30,348 bases of DNA, from NCBI GenBank assembly GCA_934589835.1, contig CAKTOK010000016.1:1-30348 (forward strand), read 5' to 3'. A program made the position numbers and the translations under genes. Of this stretch, positions 15,576 to 22,855 are shown one piece after another. Position 1 is the first letter of the stretch. The number at the start of each line of letters is the position of its first letter. The notes under the pieces were generated by a model that saw only the letters and a list, made by a program, of their open reading frames with translations, was not told the origin of the DNA and made no database searches. This DNA comes from an uncultured Oscillospiraceae bacterium. GTDB lineage: Bacteria; Bacillota; Clostridia; Oscillospirales; Oscillospiraceae.

Positions 15576-16520
15576 TCAGATGACCTCCTCTCCGGCGTCG
15601 CTGCACTGACGCCGCACCGCTTCGACCTCTTCACGGGTGGGCATAGAACACATCGCGCCCTCTCGTGTCGTACTGATGGAGGCGGCGATGTTCGCCGTCC
15701 TGACAGCCTCCTCCAATTCTTTTCCGTCCGCCAGCAGGCCCGCTGCTACGCCGTTGAAGCAGTCGCCTGCGCCGGTACTGTCAACGGCCTTTACCCGGCG
15801 GGTGGGAAGCAGCTTCGTCTGCCCGGGAGTCACCAGCATGGCGCCCTGTGCGCCGAGGGTGACAATCACGGTGCCCACACCCCGCGCCAGCAGCGTCTCG
15901 GCCGCACGCGCCACGTCCTCCGGCGTATCCGTATGGCATCCGGACAGCAGCGCCAGCTCCGTTTCGTTGGGTGTCAGCACATCTACCGCAGCCAGCAGCG
16001 TATCGGGGATATCCTCTCTGGCCGGCGCGGGATTGAGAATCACTGTTTTCCCGTATTTCTTCGCCAGCCCAACGGCAGCCTCCACGCCCTCCAGCGGGAT
16101 CTCAAGCTGAAGGAGCACACAATCCGTCTCGCGGAAGAGTGCCTCATGCTGCCGGATATATGACGCGGTGCAAAGCTCGTTTGCGCCGGGGATGACAATG
16201 ATGCTGTTGCCGCCGGCGCTGTCCGTCATCACGAACGCCGCGCCGGTGGCTCTGCCAGGCCAGACACGGATACAGGCAGTATCGACAGATGCTTCACGCA
16301 GCTGGCTGAGGAGCGAGCTGCCAAAGCGGTCCTTGCCCACGCAGCCCAGCATGGCAACGCTGTTCCCCATCATCGCCGCTGCATAGGCCTGATTCGCGCC
16401 CTTGCCGCCGTGCTTGGAGGTGTACCGGAAGCCCATCAGCGTCTCTCCCTGCTTCGGCAGGCGGGGAGACTGGATCAGCATATCCATATTCAGACTGCCT
16501 ATTACTAAAATCCGACTCAT
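15576..16520 (-). CDS. rbsK: Ribokinase
   Basis: The 314-residue PfkB-family kinase phosphorylates ribose to ribose 5-phosphate. GSLNMDM (8-14) and GGKGANQAYAAA (38-49) form the sugar site. The sequence LNPAPA (162-167), LTPNETE (182-188) and VDSTGAGDCFNG (246-257) follow in order, with the catalytic base D253 in the anion-hole motif GAGD. All match RbsK more closely than fructokinase or adenosine kinase. ATG 16520 has GGAG about 7 bases upstream. It follows the regulator gene by 25 bases and directly precedes the nucleoside hydrolase. It completes a pathway from imported ribonucleoside to ribose 5-phosphate. No ribose ABC (rbsABC) genes are present. Confidence 0.93.
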   Translation of the reverse strand: MSRILVIGSLNMDMLIQSPRLPKQGETLMGFRYTSKHGGKGANQAYAAAMMGNSVAMLGCVGKDRFGSSLLSQLREASVDTACIRVWPGRATGAAFVMTDSAGGNSIIVIPGANELCTASYIRQHEALFRETDCVLLQLEIPLEGVEAAVGLAKKYGKTVILNPAPAREDIPDTLLAAVDVLTPNETELALLSGCHTDTPEDVARAAETLLARGVGTVIVTLGAQGAMLVTPGQTKLLPTRRVKAVDSTGAGDCFNGVAAGLLADGKELEEAVRTANIAASISTTREGAMCSMPTREEVEAVRRQCSDAGEEVI

Positions 16521-16545
16521 ATTCTACTCCATTCTGTGAGATGCT

Positions 16546-17559
16546 TCATTTCCTGGTACTCTCTCTGATGATCAGCGTGGAATCCATATACTCGCTGCGT
16601 CCGCAGTTCTCCTCCTTTGCGATGCAGGCAAAGAGCTTCATCGCGGCACGGTACCCAATGTCATAAATAGGCTGCGCCACTGTGGAGAGGGGAGGCGACA
16701 TATCCGCGCTCATGGTGATGTTGTCAAAGCCCATGACGCTCACCCGATCCGGCACACTGATCCCCAGCTCCCGCAGCCCACGCAGTACGCCAACGGCAAT
16801 GGTATCCGAGCAGGCAAACACCGCATCCGCTTCGGGGCAGCGCACCATCGCCTCCCGAATGCGGGCATAGCCGGAATCGGTGGTGTATGTTCCGAAGAAA
16901 ACATAGTCCTCTCGGAAAGCGACGCCGGCTCCGCCAAGCGCCCGCTTGTAGCCGCACAGACGCTCAAAACTGGTGAAGACGCCGTCCGGACCGCCGAAAA
17001 ACAGAATGTTCCGGCAGCCCTTTTCCAGCAGATAGGAAACGCCCATGTAGGCGGCCTTCCGGTTGTCGATATAGACCCCGGGGTAATGGGGAAAATCGTT
17101 GCTCTTCCGGTCCAACAGGACGATCGGTATCTCGCTGCGGCACACAGATCTGTGCAGATTCCGATCCGGCATATCGCCGCAGGTATTGATAAGGATACCG
17201 TCAACGCGCTTTTCCAGAAATGCCCGCAGATACATCTGCTCCTTGTGAATGTCGGAGTCGGAATTACACAAAAACAGAGAGCATCCGTGCTCGCCGGCAC
17301 AATCCTCCACGCCCCGCACCATTTGAGGAAAGAACATATTCTGTATGTCGGGGATGATCAGCCCGATGGTCTTGGTGCATGCCACGGTGATGCTGCCGGC
17401 CATACGGTTGGGAATATATCCCGTCTCCTCGATGATCTGTTGGATGCGGCGGCGTGTCTCAGGGGACACGCCCTTGGGATTGCTGTTGATGACGCGGGAA
17501 ACCGTCCCCTTGGACACATTGGCCAATCGGGCAATGTCGTTGATGTTCATGTTTTTCAT
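16546..17559 (-). CDS. LacI/GalR-family transcriptional regulator
   Basis: The 337-residue repressor starts with the helix-turn-helix MNINDIARLANVSKGTVSRV and the hinge segment GYIPNRMAGS, then a periplasmic-binding-like sensor domain. TIGLIIPDIQNMFFPQMVRG opens the sensor domain. VFACSDTIAVGVLRGLRELG and VSVMGFDNITMS are its conserved C-terminal blocks. ATG 17559 is chosen because AGGTG lies 5 bases before it. The gene heads the seven-gene operon and lies just downstream of a promoter with a palindromic operator, so it most likely represses its own operon until its ligand appears. That ligand would be a ribose or nucleoside derivative. The sensor has acid and aromatic residues typical of RbsR-like proteins but I cannot name the ligand. 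Confidence 0.93.
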   Translation of the reverse strand: MKNMNINDIARLANVSKGTVSRVINSNPKGVSPETRRRIQQIIEETGYIPNRMAGSITVACTKTIGLIIPDIQNMFFPQMVRGVEDCAGEHGCSLFLCNSDSDIHKEQMYLRAFLEKRVDGILINTCGDMPDRNLHRSVCRSEIPIVLLDRKSNDFPHYPGVYIDNRKAAYMGVSYLLEKGCRNILFFGGPDGVFTSFERLCGYKRALGGAGVAFREDYVFFGTYTTDSGYARIREAMVRCPEADAVFACSDTIAVGVLRGLRELGISVPDRVSVMGFDNITMSADMSPPLSTVAQPIYDIGYRAAMKLFACIAKEENCGRSEYMDSTLIIRESTRK

Positions 17560-17578
17560 CGGGCACCTCACCATTACA

Positions 17579-17588
17579 AAACCGGTTT
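17579..17588. promoter_or_regulatory. Palindromic LacI-type operator
   Basis: AAACCGGTTT is a perfect palindrome with the central CG typical of LacI-family operators. It extends as TTACTAAACCGG on one side. It lies about 10-19 bases downstream of the predicted start of transcription, where a bound repressor would block polymerase. Confidence 0.7.
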
Positions 17589-17604
17589 AGTAACGTGTGA
17601 GTAC

Positions 17605-17633
17605 AATGTAGCATTCTGTTTTCCGCCTGTCAA
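17605..17633 (-). promoter_or_regulatory. Promoter of the ribosyl operon
   Basis: On the minus strand TTGACA (17628-17633) is 17 bases from TACATT (17605-17610). The transcript would start near 17597 and run through the regulator, ribokinase, nucleoside hydrolase, importer and DraG-family genes; I see no other strong promoter or terminator inside. Confidence 0.75.
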
Positions 17634-17637
17634 CTGA

Positions 17638-17690
17638 TAAACCGCCTGCTAAACCATTATTCAGCGGTTCCGATAGTAAACCGGAACTAA
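17638..17690. promoter_or_regulatory. Cluster of operator half-sites upstream of the ribosyl operon
   Basis: TAAACC occurs at 17638-17643, 17650-17655 and 17677-17682. The last lies in AGTAAACCGGAACT, an imperfect palindrome matching the operator at 17579-17588. They sit upstream of the -35, a layout that would allow looping between two bound repressors. Confidence 0.5.
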
Positions 17691-17723
17691 ACATTATGCA
17701 ATGTGTCAACGGGGGCCCTTCCA

Positions 17724-17782
17724 GACAGGAGACCACCCTGCGCCCGGCGGCGCAGGGTGGTCTCCTGTCTGTTTTCAGAGGG
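17724..17782. repeat. Long hairpin, copy B of the repeated 51-base element
   Basis: Two perfect 21-base arms (17724-17744 and 17749-17769) flank CGGC and are followed on the plus strand by TGTTTTC. The T run is on the plus strand, yet no plus-strand gene ends here. On the minus strand, where the pseudouridine synthase gene ends at 17861, no T run follows. Positions 17732-17782 match copy A at 10056-10106. Confidence 0.8.
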
Positions 17783-17860
17783 TTGTTGGCCGCACAAGCT
17801 GGGGCGGTCCAATTACTGAGGAGGCTGCCCTGAGCCGGTCTTTTTCGCCGGTACGAGGCG

Positions 17861-18739
17861 TCAGTCCAGCAGGGCCAGCATATCCGCGGGCAGCGGGGCG
17901 GTCACATCGATGATACCGCCGGTGACCGGGTGGACCATCCGCAGGTGATAGCTGTGGAGAGCAGGGCGGGCGATGAGGGCGCGGTCCTCCGTACCATAGA
18001 GCCAGTCGCCGGTGAGAGGGCAGCCGATGGCAGCCATGTGGACCCGCAGCTGGTGGGTACGGCCGGTGGTGGGCGTCAGACGAAGCAGGGCGCGGCCGTG
18101 GGACGCAGCCAGCACCTCATAGTGGGTATGGGCGCTCTGACCGTTGGGATCGGCGCAGCGCTTGAGCAGGGAGCCCTCCGCCCTGCCCAAGGGCAGGTCG
18201 ATGTCACCCTCCCGCTGGGGCGGTATGCCGTCGCACACGGCGCGGTAGTCTCGCTGGAAGCCGTCGGTGTGGAGCAGTGTCATACAGCGGGCGTGGGCAA
18301 AGCCGGTCTTGGCGGCGGCCATGACGCCGGTGGTGCCGCGGTCCAGCCGGTTTACAGCGTGGAAGCTGCTGCCCTGCAGGTAGTGGGCTACGGCGCCGGC
18401 GATGGTGGCCGTTTCCTCCGTCAGGGCGGCAGGATGGATGGCGATGCCCGCAGGCTTGTTCAGAAGCAGCAGGTCCTCGTCCTCATAGAGGATGGACAAG
18501 GGGTAGTCCACCGGCAGGATGTGAGGGTTGTCGCCGGGGAGGTCGGACACATCGGCGCACAGCGTGTCGCCGGTGCGGAGCAGGTGGTTCACCGGCACCG
18601 GCGCGCCATTGACGGTAATGGCGTTCCGGAATTTCAGACGGCTGAGGAGGCTGCCGGAGATGCGCCACAGACTATGCAGCAGCTGCTTGGCGGTCTGGCC
18701 GTCCTCGGCGGCGGAGACGGTATGGGTCAGGATCCGCAC
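17861..18739 (-). CDS. RluD-type pseudouridine synthase
   Basis: The 292-residue enzyme isomerises uridine to pseudouridine in rRNA or tRNA. An S4-like RNA-binding segment (about 28-62, LLSRLKFRNAITVNGAPV) precedes the RluA-type catalytic domain. The motif HAVNRLDRGTTGVM holds the catalytic D133. Other family blocks are LLLNKPAGIAIHP (91-103), TGRTHQLRVHMAAIG and DWLYG near residues 245-275. The GTG at 18739 is chosen because AAGGAGG lies 8 bases upstream; GTG 18748 would overlap that site. It could target 23S rRNA (RluD/RluC-like) but the position cannot be decided from sequence. The stop is followed by about 90 bases without a gene and then hairpin copy B. Confidence 0.9.
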   Translation of the reverse strand: MRILTHTVSAAEDGQTAKQLLHSLWRISGSLLSRLKFRNAITVNGAPVPVNHLLRTGDTLCADVSDLPGDNPHILPVDYPLSILYEDEDLLLLNKPAGIAIHPAALTEETATIAGAVAHYLQGSSFHAVNRLDRGTTGVMAAAKTGFAHARCMTLLHTDGFQRDYRAVCDGIPPQREGDIDLPLGRAEGSLLKRCADPNGQSAHTHYEVLAASHGRALLRLTPTTGRTHQLRVHMAAIGCPLTGDWLYGTEDRALIARPALHSYHLRMVHPVTGGIIDVTAPLPADMLALLD

Positions 18740-18764
18740 GGGCGGCACCTCCTTTCTGCAAAAT

Positions 18765-18773
18765 AGTATAGCA
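18765..18773 (-). promoter_or_regulatory. Extended -10 promoter of the pseudouridine synthase gene
   Basis: The minus strand reads TGC-TATACT, an extended -10 element, about 20 bases upstream of the expected leader. No good -35 is present. The leader to GTG 18739 would be about 20 bases. Confidence 0.45.
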
Positions 18774-18832
18774 CAACGGCGGGAAATGTGGTATCATGAA
18801 ATTACGATTCCACGAAAGAGAGGATAAACCAA

Positions 18833-19942
18833 ATGGCGTCTAAGGTCTATTTTGCGGATCTCCGCGCGGATTACCACGAGAATTTGCAGCAGAAGCTGAC
18901 CCGCCTCATGAAGACGGCGGGGATGGGCGATATTGACTTCAACGAAAAATATGTGGCCATCAAGATGCACTTCGGCGAGCCGGGGAATCTGGCATTCCTG
19001 CGGCCCAACTGGGCCAAAACAGTGGCGGATTTCATCAAGGAACGGGGCGGCAAGCCGTTTCTGACGGACTGCAACACCCTGTATGTAGGGGGGCGGAAGA
19101 ACGCGCTGGATCATCTGGACAGCGCCATGCTCAACGGCTTCCACCCCATGACCACCGGCTGTCAGATCCTCATCGCCGACGGTCTGAAGGGCAATGACGA
19201 GGTGGAGGTGCCGGTGGCGGGCGGCGAGTACGTCAAGAACGCCAAGATCGGCCGCGCCATCATGGATGCCGACGTGTTTATCTCCCTGACCCATTTCAAG
19301 GGCCACGAGACGGCGGGCTTCGGCGGCTGCCTGAAGAACATCGGCATGGGCTGCGGCAGCCGCGCCGGCAAGATGGAGCAGCACAACGCCGGCAAGCCCC
19401 ACGTCAACCAGAAGCTGTGCATCGGCTGCGGCCAGTGCCGGAAGATCTGTGCCCACGGCGCACCGGTCATCACCGACCGTAAGGCCGTCATCGACCACGA
19501 CAAATGTGTGGGCTGCGGCCGCTGCATCGCCGTCTGTCCCAAAAATGCGGTGCAGATCAACTGGGATGAGTCCACCAGCAACCTGAACCGGAAGATCGCC
19601 GAGTACACCAAGGCGGTGGTGGACGGGCGGCCCTGCTTCCACATCTCGCTGGTCATCGACGTGTCCCCCAACTGCGACTGCCATTCGGAGAACGATATGG
19701 CCATCGTGCCCAATGTGGGAATGTTCGCCTCCTTCGATCCGGTGGCGTTGGACATGGCCTGCGTGGACGCGGTCAACGCACAGACCCCCCTGCGCGGCTC
19801 CGCCGCCGATGGGGAGGAGGGTCACGTTCACCAGCACGACCACTTCCAGCGCATCCATCCCGACACGGATTGGCGCAGCTGTCTGGAGCACGGCGAGAAG
19901 ATCGGCATCGGTACGCGGGAGTACGAGCTGATCAAGATCTGA
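18833..19942 (+). CDS. DUF362 protein with two [4Fe-4S] clusters
   Basis: The 369-residue protein has a DUF362 domain split by a double-cluster ferredoxin insert. The first part runs from YFADLRADYHENLQQKL to HFKGHETAGFGGCLKNIGMG (up to about 173). CIGCGQCRKIC (C196, C199, C202, C206) and CVGCGRCIAVCPKN (C225, C228, C231, C235) would each bind a [4Fe-4S] cluster. The first cluster lacks the usual Pro after its fourth Cys (CAHGA), which may shift its potential. DUF362 returns after residue 240, including IVPNVGMFASFDPVALDMAC and the His-rich GHVHQHDHF near 326-334, a possible metal site. GAGAGG precedes the ATG. No signal peptide is seen, so it is cytoplasmic. Electron transfer is likely; the partner is unknown. 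Confidence 0.9.
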   Translation: MASKVYFADLRADYHENLQQKLTRLMKTAGMGDIDFNEKYVAIKMHFGEPGNLAFLRPNWAKTVADFIKERGGKPFLTDCNTLYVGGRKNALDHLDSAMLNGFHPMTTGCQILIADGLKGNDEVEVPVAGGEYVKNAKIGRAIMDADVFISLTHFKGHETAGFGGCLKNIGMGCGSRAGKMEQHNAGKPHVNQKLCIGCGQCRKICAHGAPVITDRKAVIDHDKCVGCGRCIAVCPKNAVQINWDESTSNLNRKIAEYTKAVVDGRPCFHISLVIDVSPNCDCHSENDMAIVPNVGMFASFDPVALDMACVDAVNAQTPLRGSAADGEEGHVHQHDHFQRIHPDTDWRSCLEHGEKIGIGTREYELIKI

Positions 19943-19952
19943 GCATTTGCAT

Positions 19953-19991
19953 AAAAAGGATGCCTCCGGCAGAGCCGGAGGCATCCTTTTT
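19953..19991. terminator. Perfect bidirectional terminator between DUF362 and macrodomain genes
   Basis: Arms at 19953-19970 and 19974-19991 pair over 18 bases around AGA, bounded by A and T runs on both sides. It ends both convergent genes, whose stops are at 19942 and 20000. Confidence 0.93.
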
Positions 19992-19999
19992 GCGTCCTG

Positions 20000-20527
20000 T
20001 CAGTCCTCGTGGGGCTTTACATCCTGATAGAGCATATTCCACACCACCTGGTAGGCGTGGAGGGTGTCCGCGCCGTGGCAGACCATGCACACATCCATGT
20101 CGGGGCAGCCGCGGAGAAAGTCCATGATGGCCTTCAGAGCCACATGAGCGGCTTGCAGCACGGGGTAACCGTAGACACCGGTTGAGATGGAGGGGAAGGC
20201 TACGGAGCGGCAGCCGTGATCCGCCGCCAGCGTCAGGGCGCTGCGGTAGCAGGAGGCCAGCAGCGCCGCCTCGTTGTGGCCGCCGCCCCGCCAGATGGGA
20301 CCAACGGTGTGGATGACAAAGCGGCAGGGCAGGTCGTAGGCGGCAGTGAGCTTGGCCTGTCCCGTTTCACAGCCGCACAGGGTGCGGCACTCTGCCAGCA
20401 GGGCGGGGCCGGCGGCGCGGTGGATGGCGCCATCCACGCCGCTGCCGCCCAGCAGAGAGGTATTGGCGGCGTTTACGATGGCGTCAACGTGGGCGCGCGT
20501 AATATCGCCCAGTACAATGGAAAGCAT
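20000..20527 (-). CDS. Macrodomain ADP-ribose hydrolase (O-acetyl-ADP-ribose deacetylase type)
   Basis: The 175-residue single-domain protein is a MacroD/YmdB-type macrodomain. [20 protein letters not shown] holds the adenine-contacting Asp (D8) and the NAAN motif (19-22). [17 protein letters not shown] (27-43) is loop 1 with the catalytic region. [12 protein letters not shown] is the phosphate-binding loop near residue 115. It hydrolyses O-acetyl-ADP-ribose or mono-ADP-ribosyl bonds on acidic residues. ATG 20527 is preferred because GAGGTGA lies 5 bases before it; the frame runs on upstream to an unlikely position. It stands as a single gene, about 2.5 kb from the ribosyl operon that contains a DraG-family hydrolase. 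Confidence 0.92.
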   Translation of the reverse strand: MLSIVLGDITRAHVDAIVNAANTSLLGGSGVDGAIHRAAGPALLAECRTLCGCETGQAKLTAAYDLPCRFVIHTVGPIWRGGGHNEAALLASCYRSALTLAADHGCRSVAFPSISTGVYGYPVLQAAHVALKAIMDFLRGCPDMDVCMVCHGADTLHAYQVVWNMLYQDVKPHED

Positions 20528-20597
20528 GAAAGTCACCTCACAAAAAGTACAAAAAACAGACAGTGTGAAAGAGCTGTTCAGAATTTCAAAGGAAAGA

Positions 20598-20626
20598 TTT
20601 ACATTTTTTGGGATGTATGCTACACT
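20598..20626 (+). promoter_or_regulatory. Promoter for the TIM-barrel gene
   Basis: TTTACA (20598-20603) and TACACT (20621-20626) are 17 bases apart in an AT-rich stretch. Transcription starts near 20633, about 70 bases before the GTG at 20704. Confidence 0.6.
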
Positions 20627-20703
20627 AAACAGGATAAATACTGCCGCTTCGCAGACAAAATGCGGCGGCAGGCAGCAGTCAACCACACGGGAAAGGAAAA
20701 CAA

Positions 20704-21372
20704 GTGAGAAAATTCGTACCGGCCTATGAGGGCAATCTGCGAAAGCACACGCTGTCGGTGCCTCGCTGCATCAGCGAGTGCAGCGGCATCCGCGTATTCG
20801 GCCGCCGCATCAAGTCGCTGGTGTTCAGCACCGATGTGGCCATTATCAAGAATATCAACGCCGACGCCATCATTGCGGTGTACCCCTTCACGCCCCAGCC
20901 CGCCATTACGCAGGCCATCATCGGCGTGTCGGAGGTGCCGGTGTTCTGCGGCGTGGGTGGCGGGCTGACCAACGGCGTCCGCTCCGCCAGTATGGCCGCC
21001 TATGTGGAGCATCAGGGGGCCTACGGCGTGGTGTGCAACAGCAAGATCGGGATAGAGACCATCCGTGATATCAAGGACGCGGTGGAGATCCCCGTGGTGT
21101 ACACGGTGATCTCGGAGAAGACGGACATCCGGCCCTATCTGGACGCGGGGGTGGACATCGTCAACGTGTCCGGCGCGGCCCGCACGCCGGAGATCGTGGC
21201 GGCGCTGCGGCAGCGGTATCCGGAGCTGCCTATCATCGCCACCGGCGGCCCCACGGAGGAGAGCATCCTCGCTACCATTCAGGCGGGAGCCAACGCCATT
21301 ACCTACACGCCGCCCAGCAGCGCATCGCTGTTCGCCAAGACCATGGCGGCCAACCGCAGCGAGTTGGCATAA
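20704..21372 (+). CDS. TIM-barrel protein of unknown reaction
   Basis: This 222-residue protein looks like a small phosphate-binding (beta/alpha)8 barrel. Strand-turn blocks include [37 protein letters not shown] (about 75-91), [45 protein letters not shown] and [27 protein letters not shown]. The GGP and [11 protein letters not shown] blocks near the C-terminus match the phosphate grip of barrels such as NanE, ThiE/ThiG and KDPG aldolase. I cannot assign it to one of these. The start is GTG 20704 with AAAGGAA upstream. It has its own promoter and a strong terminator, so it is a one-gene transcript. It is complete and has no signal or membrane segment. Confidence 0.8.
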   Translation: MRKFVPAYEGNLRKHTLSVPRCISECSGIRVFGRRIKSLVFSTDVAIIKNINADAIIAVYPFTPQPAITQAIIGVSEVPVFCGVGGGLTNGVRSASMAAYVEHQGAYGVVCNSKIGIETIRDIKDAVEIPVVYTVISEKTDIRPYLDAGVDIVNVSGAARTPEIVAALRQRYPELPIIATGGPTEESILATIQAGANAITYTPPSSASLFAKTMAANRSELA

Positions 21373-21373
21373 C

Positions 21374-21420
21374 GGAAAAGGACGCAGGACCGGCAGGACA
21401 CCGGCCCTGCGTCCTTTTCC
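21374..21420. terminator. Bidirectional terminator between TIM-barrel and amidohydrolase genes
   Basis: GGAAAAGGACGCAGG (21374-21388) pairs with CCTGCGTCCTTTTCC (21406-21420); inside, CCGG pairs with CCGG. The long stem with T-rich ends serves both converging genes. Confidence 0.88.
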
Positions 21421-21421
21421 A

Positions 21422-22777
21422 TTACAGGGACAGGTAGGCGCGGCACTTGGCGTCGGCTTCCCGGGCCAGACGCGCCTCGTCCACGCTGACGAGGCGGCCA
21501 TGCTCCACGGTGACGCGGCCATGGACCACTGTGTAGTCCACGGGGCCGCGGACACCCACGGTGCCCAGAACGGAGCCGGCATCGCAGCCGCAGCCCACCA
21601 GCTCCAGCCGGCGGGAGTCGATGAGAAACAGATCGGCGCACTTGCCCACAGCCAGCTGGCCGATATCATCGCGGCCCAACAGGCGGGCGCTGCCGCGAGT
21701 GGCCATCTTCAGAACGTCGTAGCCGGAGGGGGCCTTGCGGCTGGAGTTCAGGCGGTGCAGCAGGTAGGCCACCCGCAGCTCCTCCAGCAGGCTGGAGCCG
21801 TCGTTGGAGGCGGAGCCGTCCACCGCCAGACCCACCGGCACGCCCAGCGCCAACATCTCCGGCACACGGGCCACGCCGCTGGCGAGCTTCATGTTGCTGA
21901 TGGGGCAGTGAGCCACGCCGGTGCCGGTCTGGGCCAGCAGGCGCAGCTCCTCATCGTTGAAGTGGATGCCGTGGGCGAACCACACATCATCGCCCAGCCA
22001 GCCAAGGCGCTCCATATAGGCCAGCGGGCGGACACCCTCCCGCGCCAGCATAAAGCTCTCCTCGTCCTTCGTCTCGCACAGGTGGGTATGGAGCCGGACA
22101 CCGTACTGACGGGCCAGCTTGGCGCTTTCCCGCAGCAGGTCCGCCGATACGGAGAAGGGGGAGCAGGGGGCCAGCGCCACGCGGTGCATCGCGCCATAGG
22201 ACGTGTCGTGGTACGCTTCGATGGCATGGACACTGTCGCGCAGGATCTCGTCCACCGTCTGCACCACGCTGTCCGGCGGCAGGCCGCCGTCCTTTCTGCT
22301 CAGATCCATGCTGCCGCGGCTGGCATACATACGGATGCCCAGCTCATCGGCGGCGGCGAACTGCGCGCCCAGCAGGTCCCCGCTGCCGGCGGGGAAGACG
22401 TAGTGGTGATCGAAGCAGGTGGTACAGCCGTGCTTCATCAACTCGCCCATGCCGGTGAGGCTGGAGAGACGAATCACATCGGCGTCCAGATTTTTCCAGA
22501 TCTCGTAGAGGGTGCGGAGCCAGTCGAACAGCTCCATGCTCTGAACCTGCGGCAGGTTGCGGGAGAACACCTGATAGAGGTGGTGGTGGGTGTTGACGAG
22601 GCCCGGGTAGCAGAACAGATGGCTGCCGTCGATGGTGCGATCGGCCGTGGTATCCCCTGCGGAGCCGATGGCCCTGATAAAGCCATCCTGACAGAGAACA
22701 TCCACATTTTGCAGGATGCGATCCGCATCATCGCAGGTGACGAGCCGGGCGATGTTCTTGATGAGCAGAGTGGACAT
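21422..22777 (-). CDS. Amidohydrolase, 8-oxoguanine deaminase type
   Basis: The 451-residue protein belongs to the cytosine/guanine deaminase branch of the amidohydrolases. NTHHHLYQVFSRNLP holds the HxH metal pair H64/H66. HTHLCET (H232, E235), AHGIHF (H269) and VDGSASND (D320) complete the metal site and catalytic acids in the usual order. The segment MELFDWLRTLYEIWKNLDAD (81-100) after the HxH is typical of the 8-oxoguanine deaminase / hydroxydechloroatrazine hydrolase subgroup and differs from SsnA. The family reaction is 8-oxoguanine to urate and ammonia. AAGGAGG precedes the ATG. It follows the purine importer permeases, separated by a terminator-like hairpin with no room for a separate promoter, so readthrough is likely. 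Confidence 0.85.
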   Translation of the reverse strand: MSTLLIKNIARLVTCDDADRILQNVDVLCQDGFIRAIGSAGDTTADRTIDGSHLFCYPGLVNTHHHLYQVFSRNLPQVQSMELFDWLRTLYEIWKNLDADVIRLSSLTGMGELMKHGCTTCFDHHYVFPAGSGDLLGAQFAAADELGIRMYASRGSMDLSRKDGGLPPDSVVQTVDEILRDSVHAIEAYHDTSYGAMHRVALAPCSPFSVSADLLRESAKLARQYGVRLHTHLCETKDEESFMLAREGVRPLAYMERLGWLGDDVWFAHGIHFNDEELRLLAQTGTGVAHCPISNMKLASGVARVPEMLALGVPVGLAVDGSASNDGSSLLEELRVAYLLHRLNSSRKAPSGYDVLKMATRGSARLLGRDDIGQLAVGKCADLFLIDSRRLELVGCGCDAGSVLGTVGVRGPVDYTVVHGRVTVEHGRLVSVDEARLAREADAKCRAYLSL

Positions 22778-22811
22778 GGCGATTCCTCCTTGGCAGAAAG
22801 TGATGGATAGG

Positions 22812-22848
22812 AAAAAAGAGCAGGCCGCAAGCGGCCCACTCTTTTTTT
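22812..22848. terminator. Leaky terminator between importer and amidohydrolase genes
   Basis: GGCCGC and GCGGCC around AA, extended by GAG/CTC across a two-base mismatch, have A and T runs on either side. On the minus strand it ends in TTTTTT. The next gene starts 34 bases later with no promoter between, so it probably reduces rather than stops transcription into the amidohydrolase gene. Confidence 0.75.
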
Positions 22849-22855
22849 GATACAG

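Noticed and set aside
21422..22777. Calling the amidohydrolase SsnA because of its purine-locus context
   Set aside because: The segment after the HxH motif and the MELFDWLRTLYEIW stretch match the 8-oxoguanine deaminase subgroup better than SsnA.
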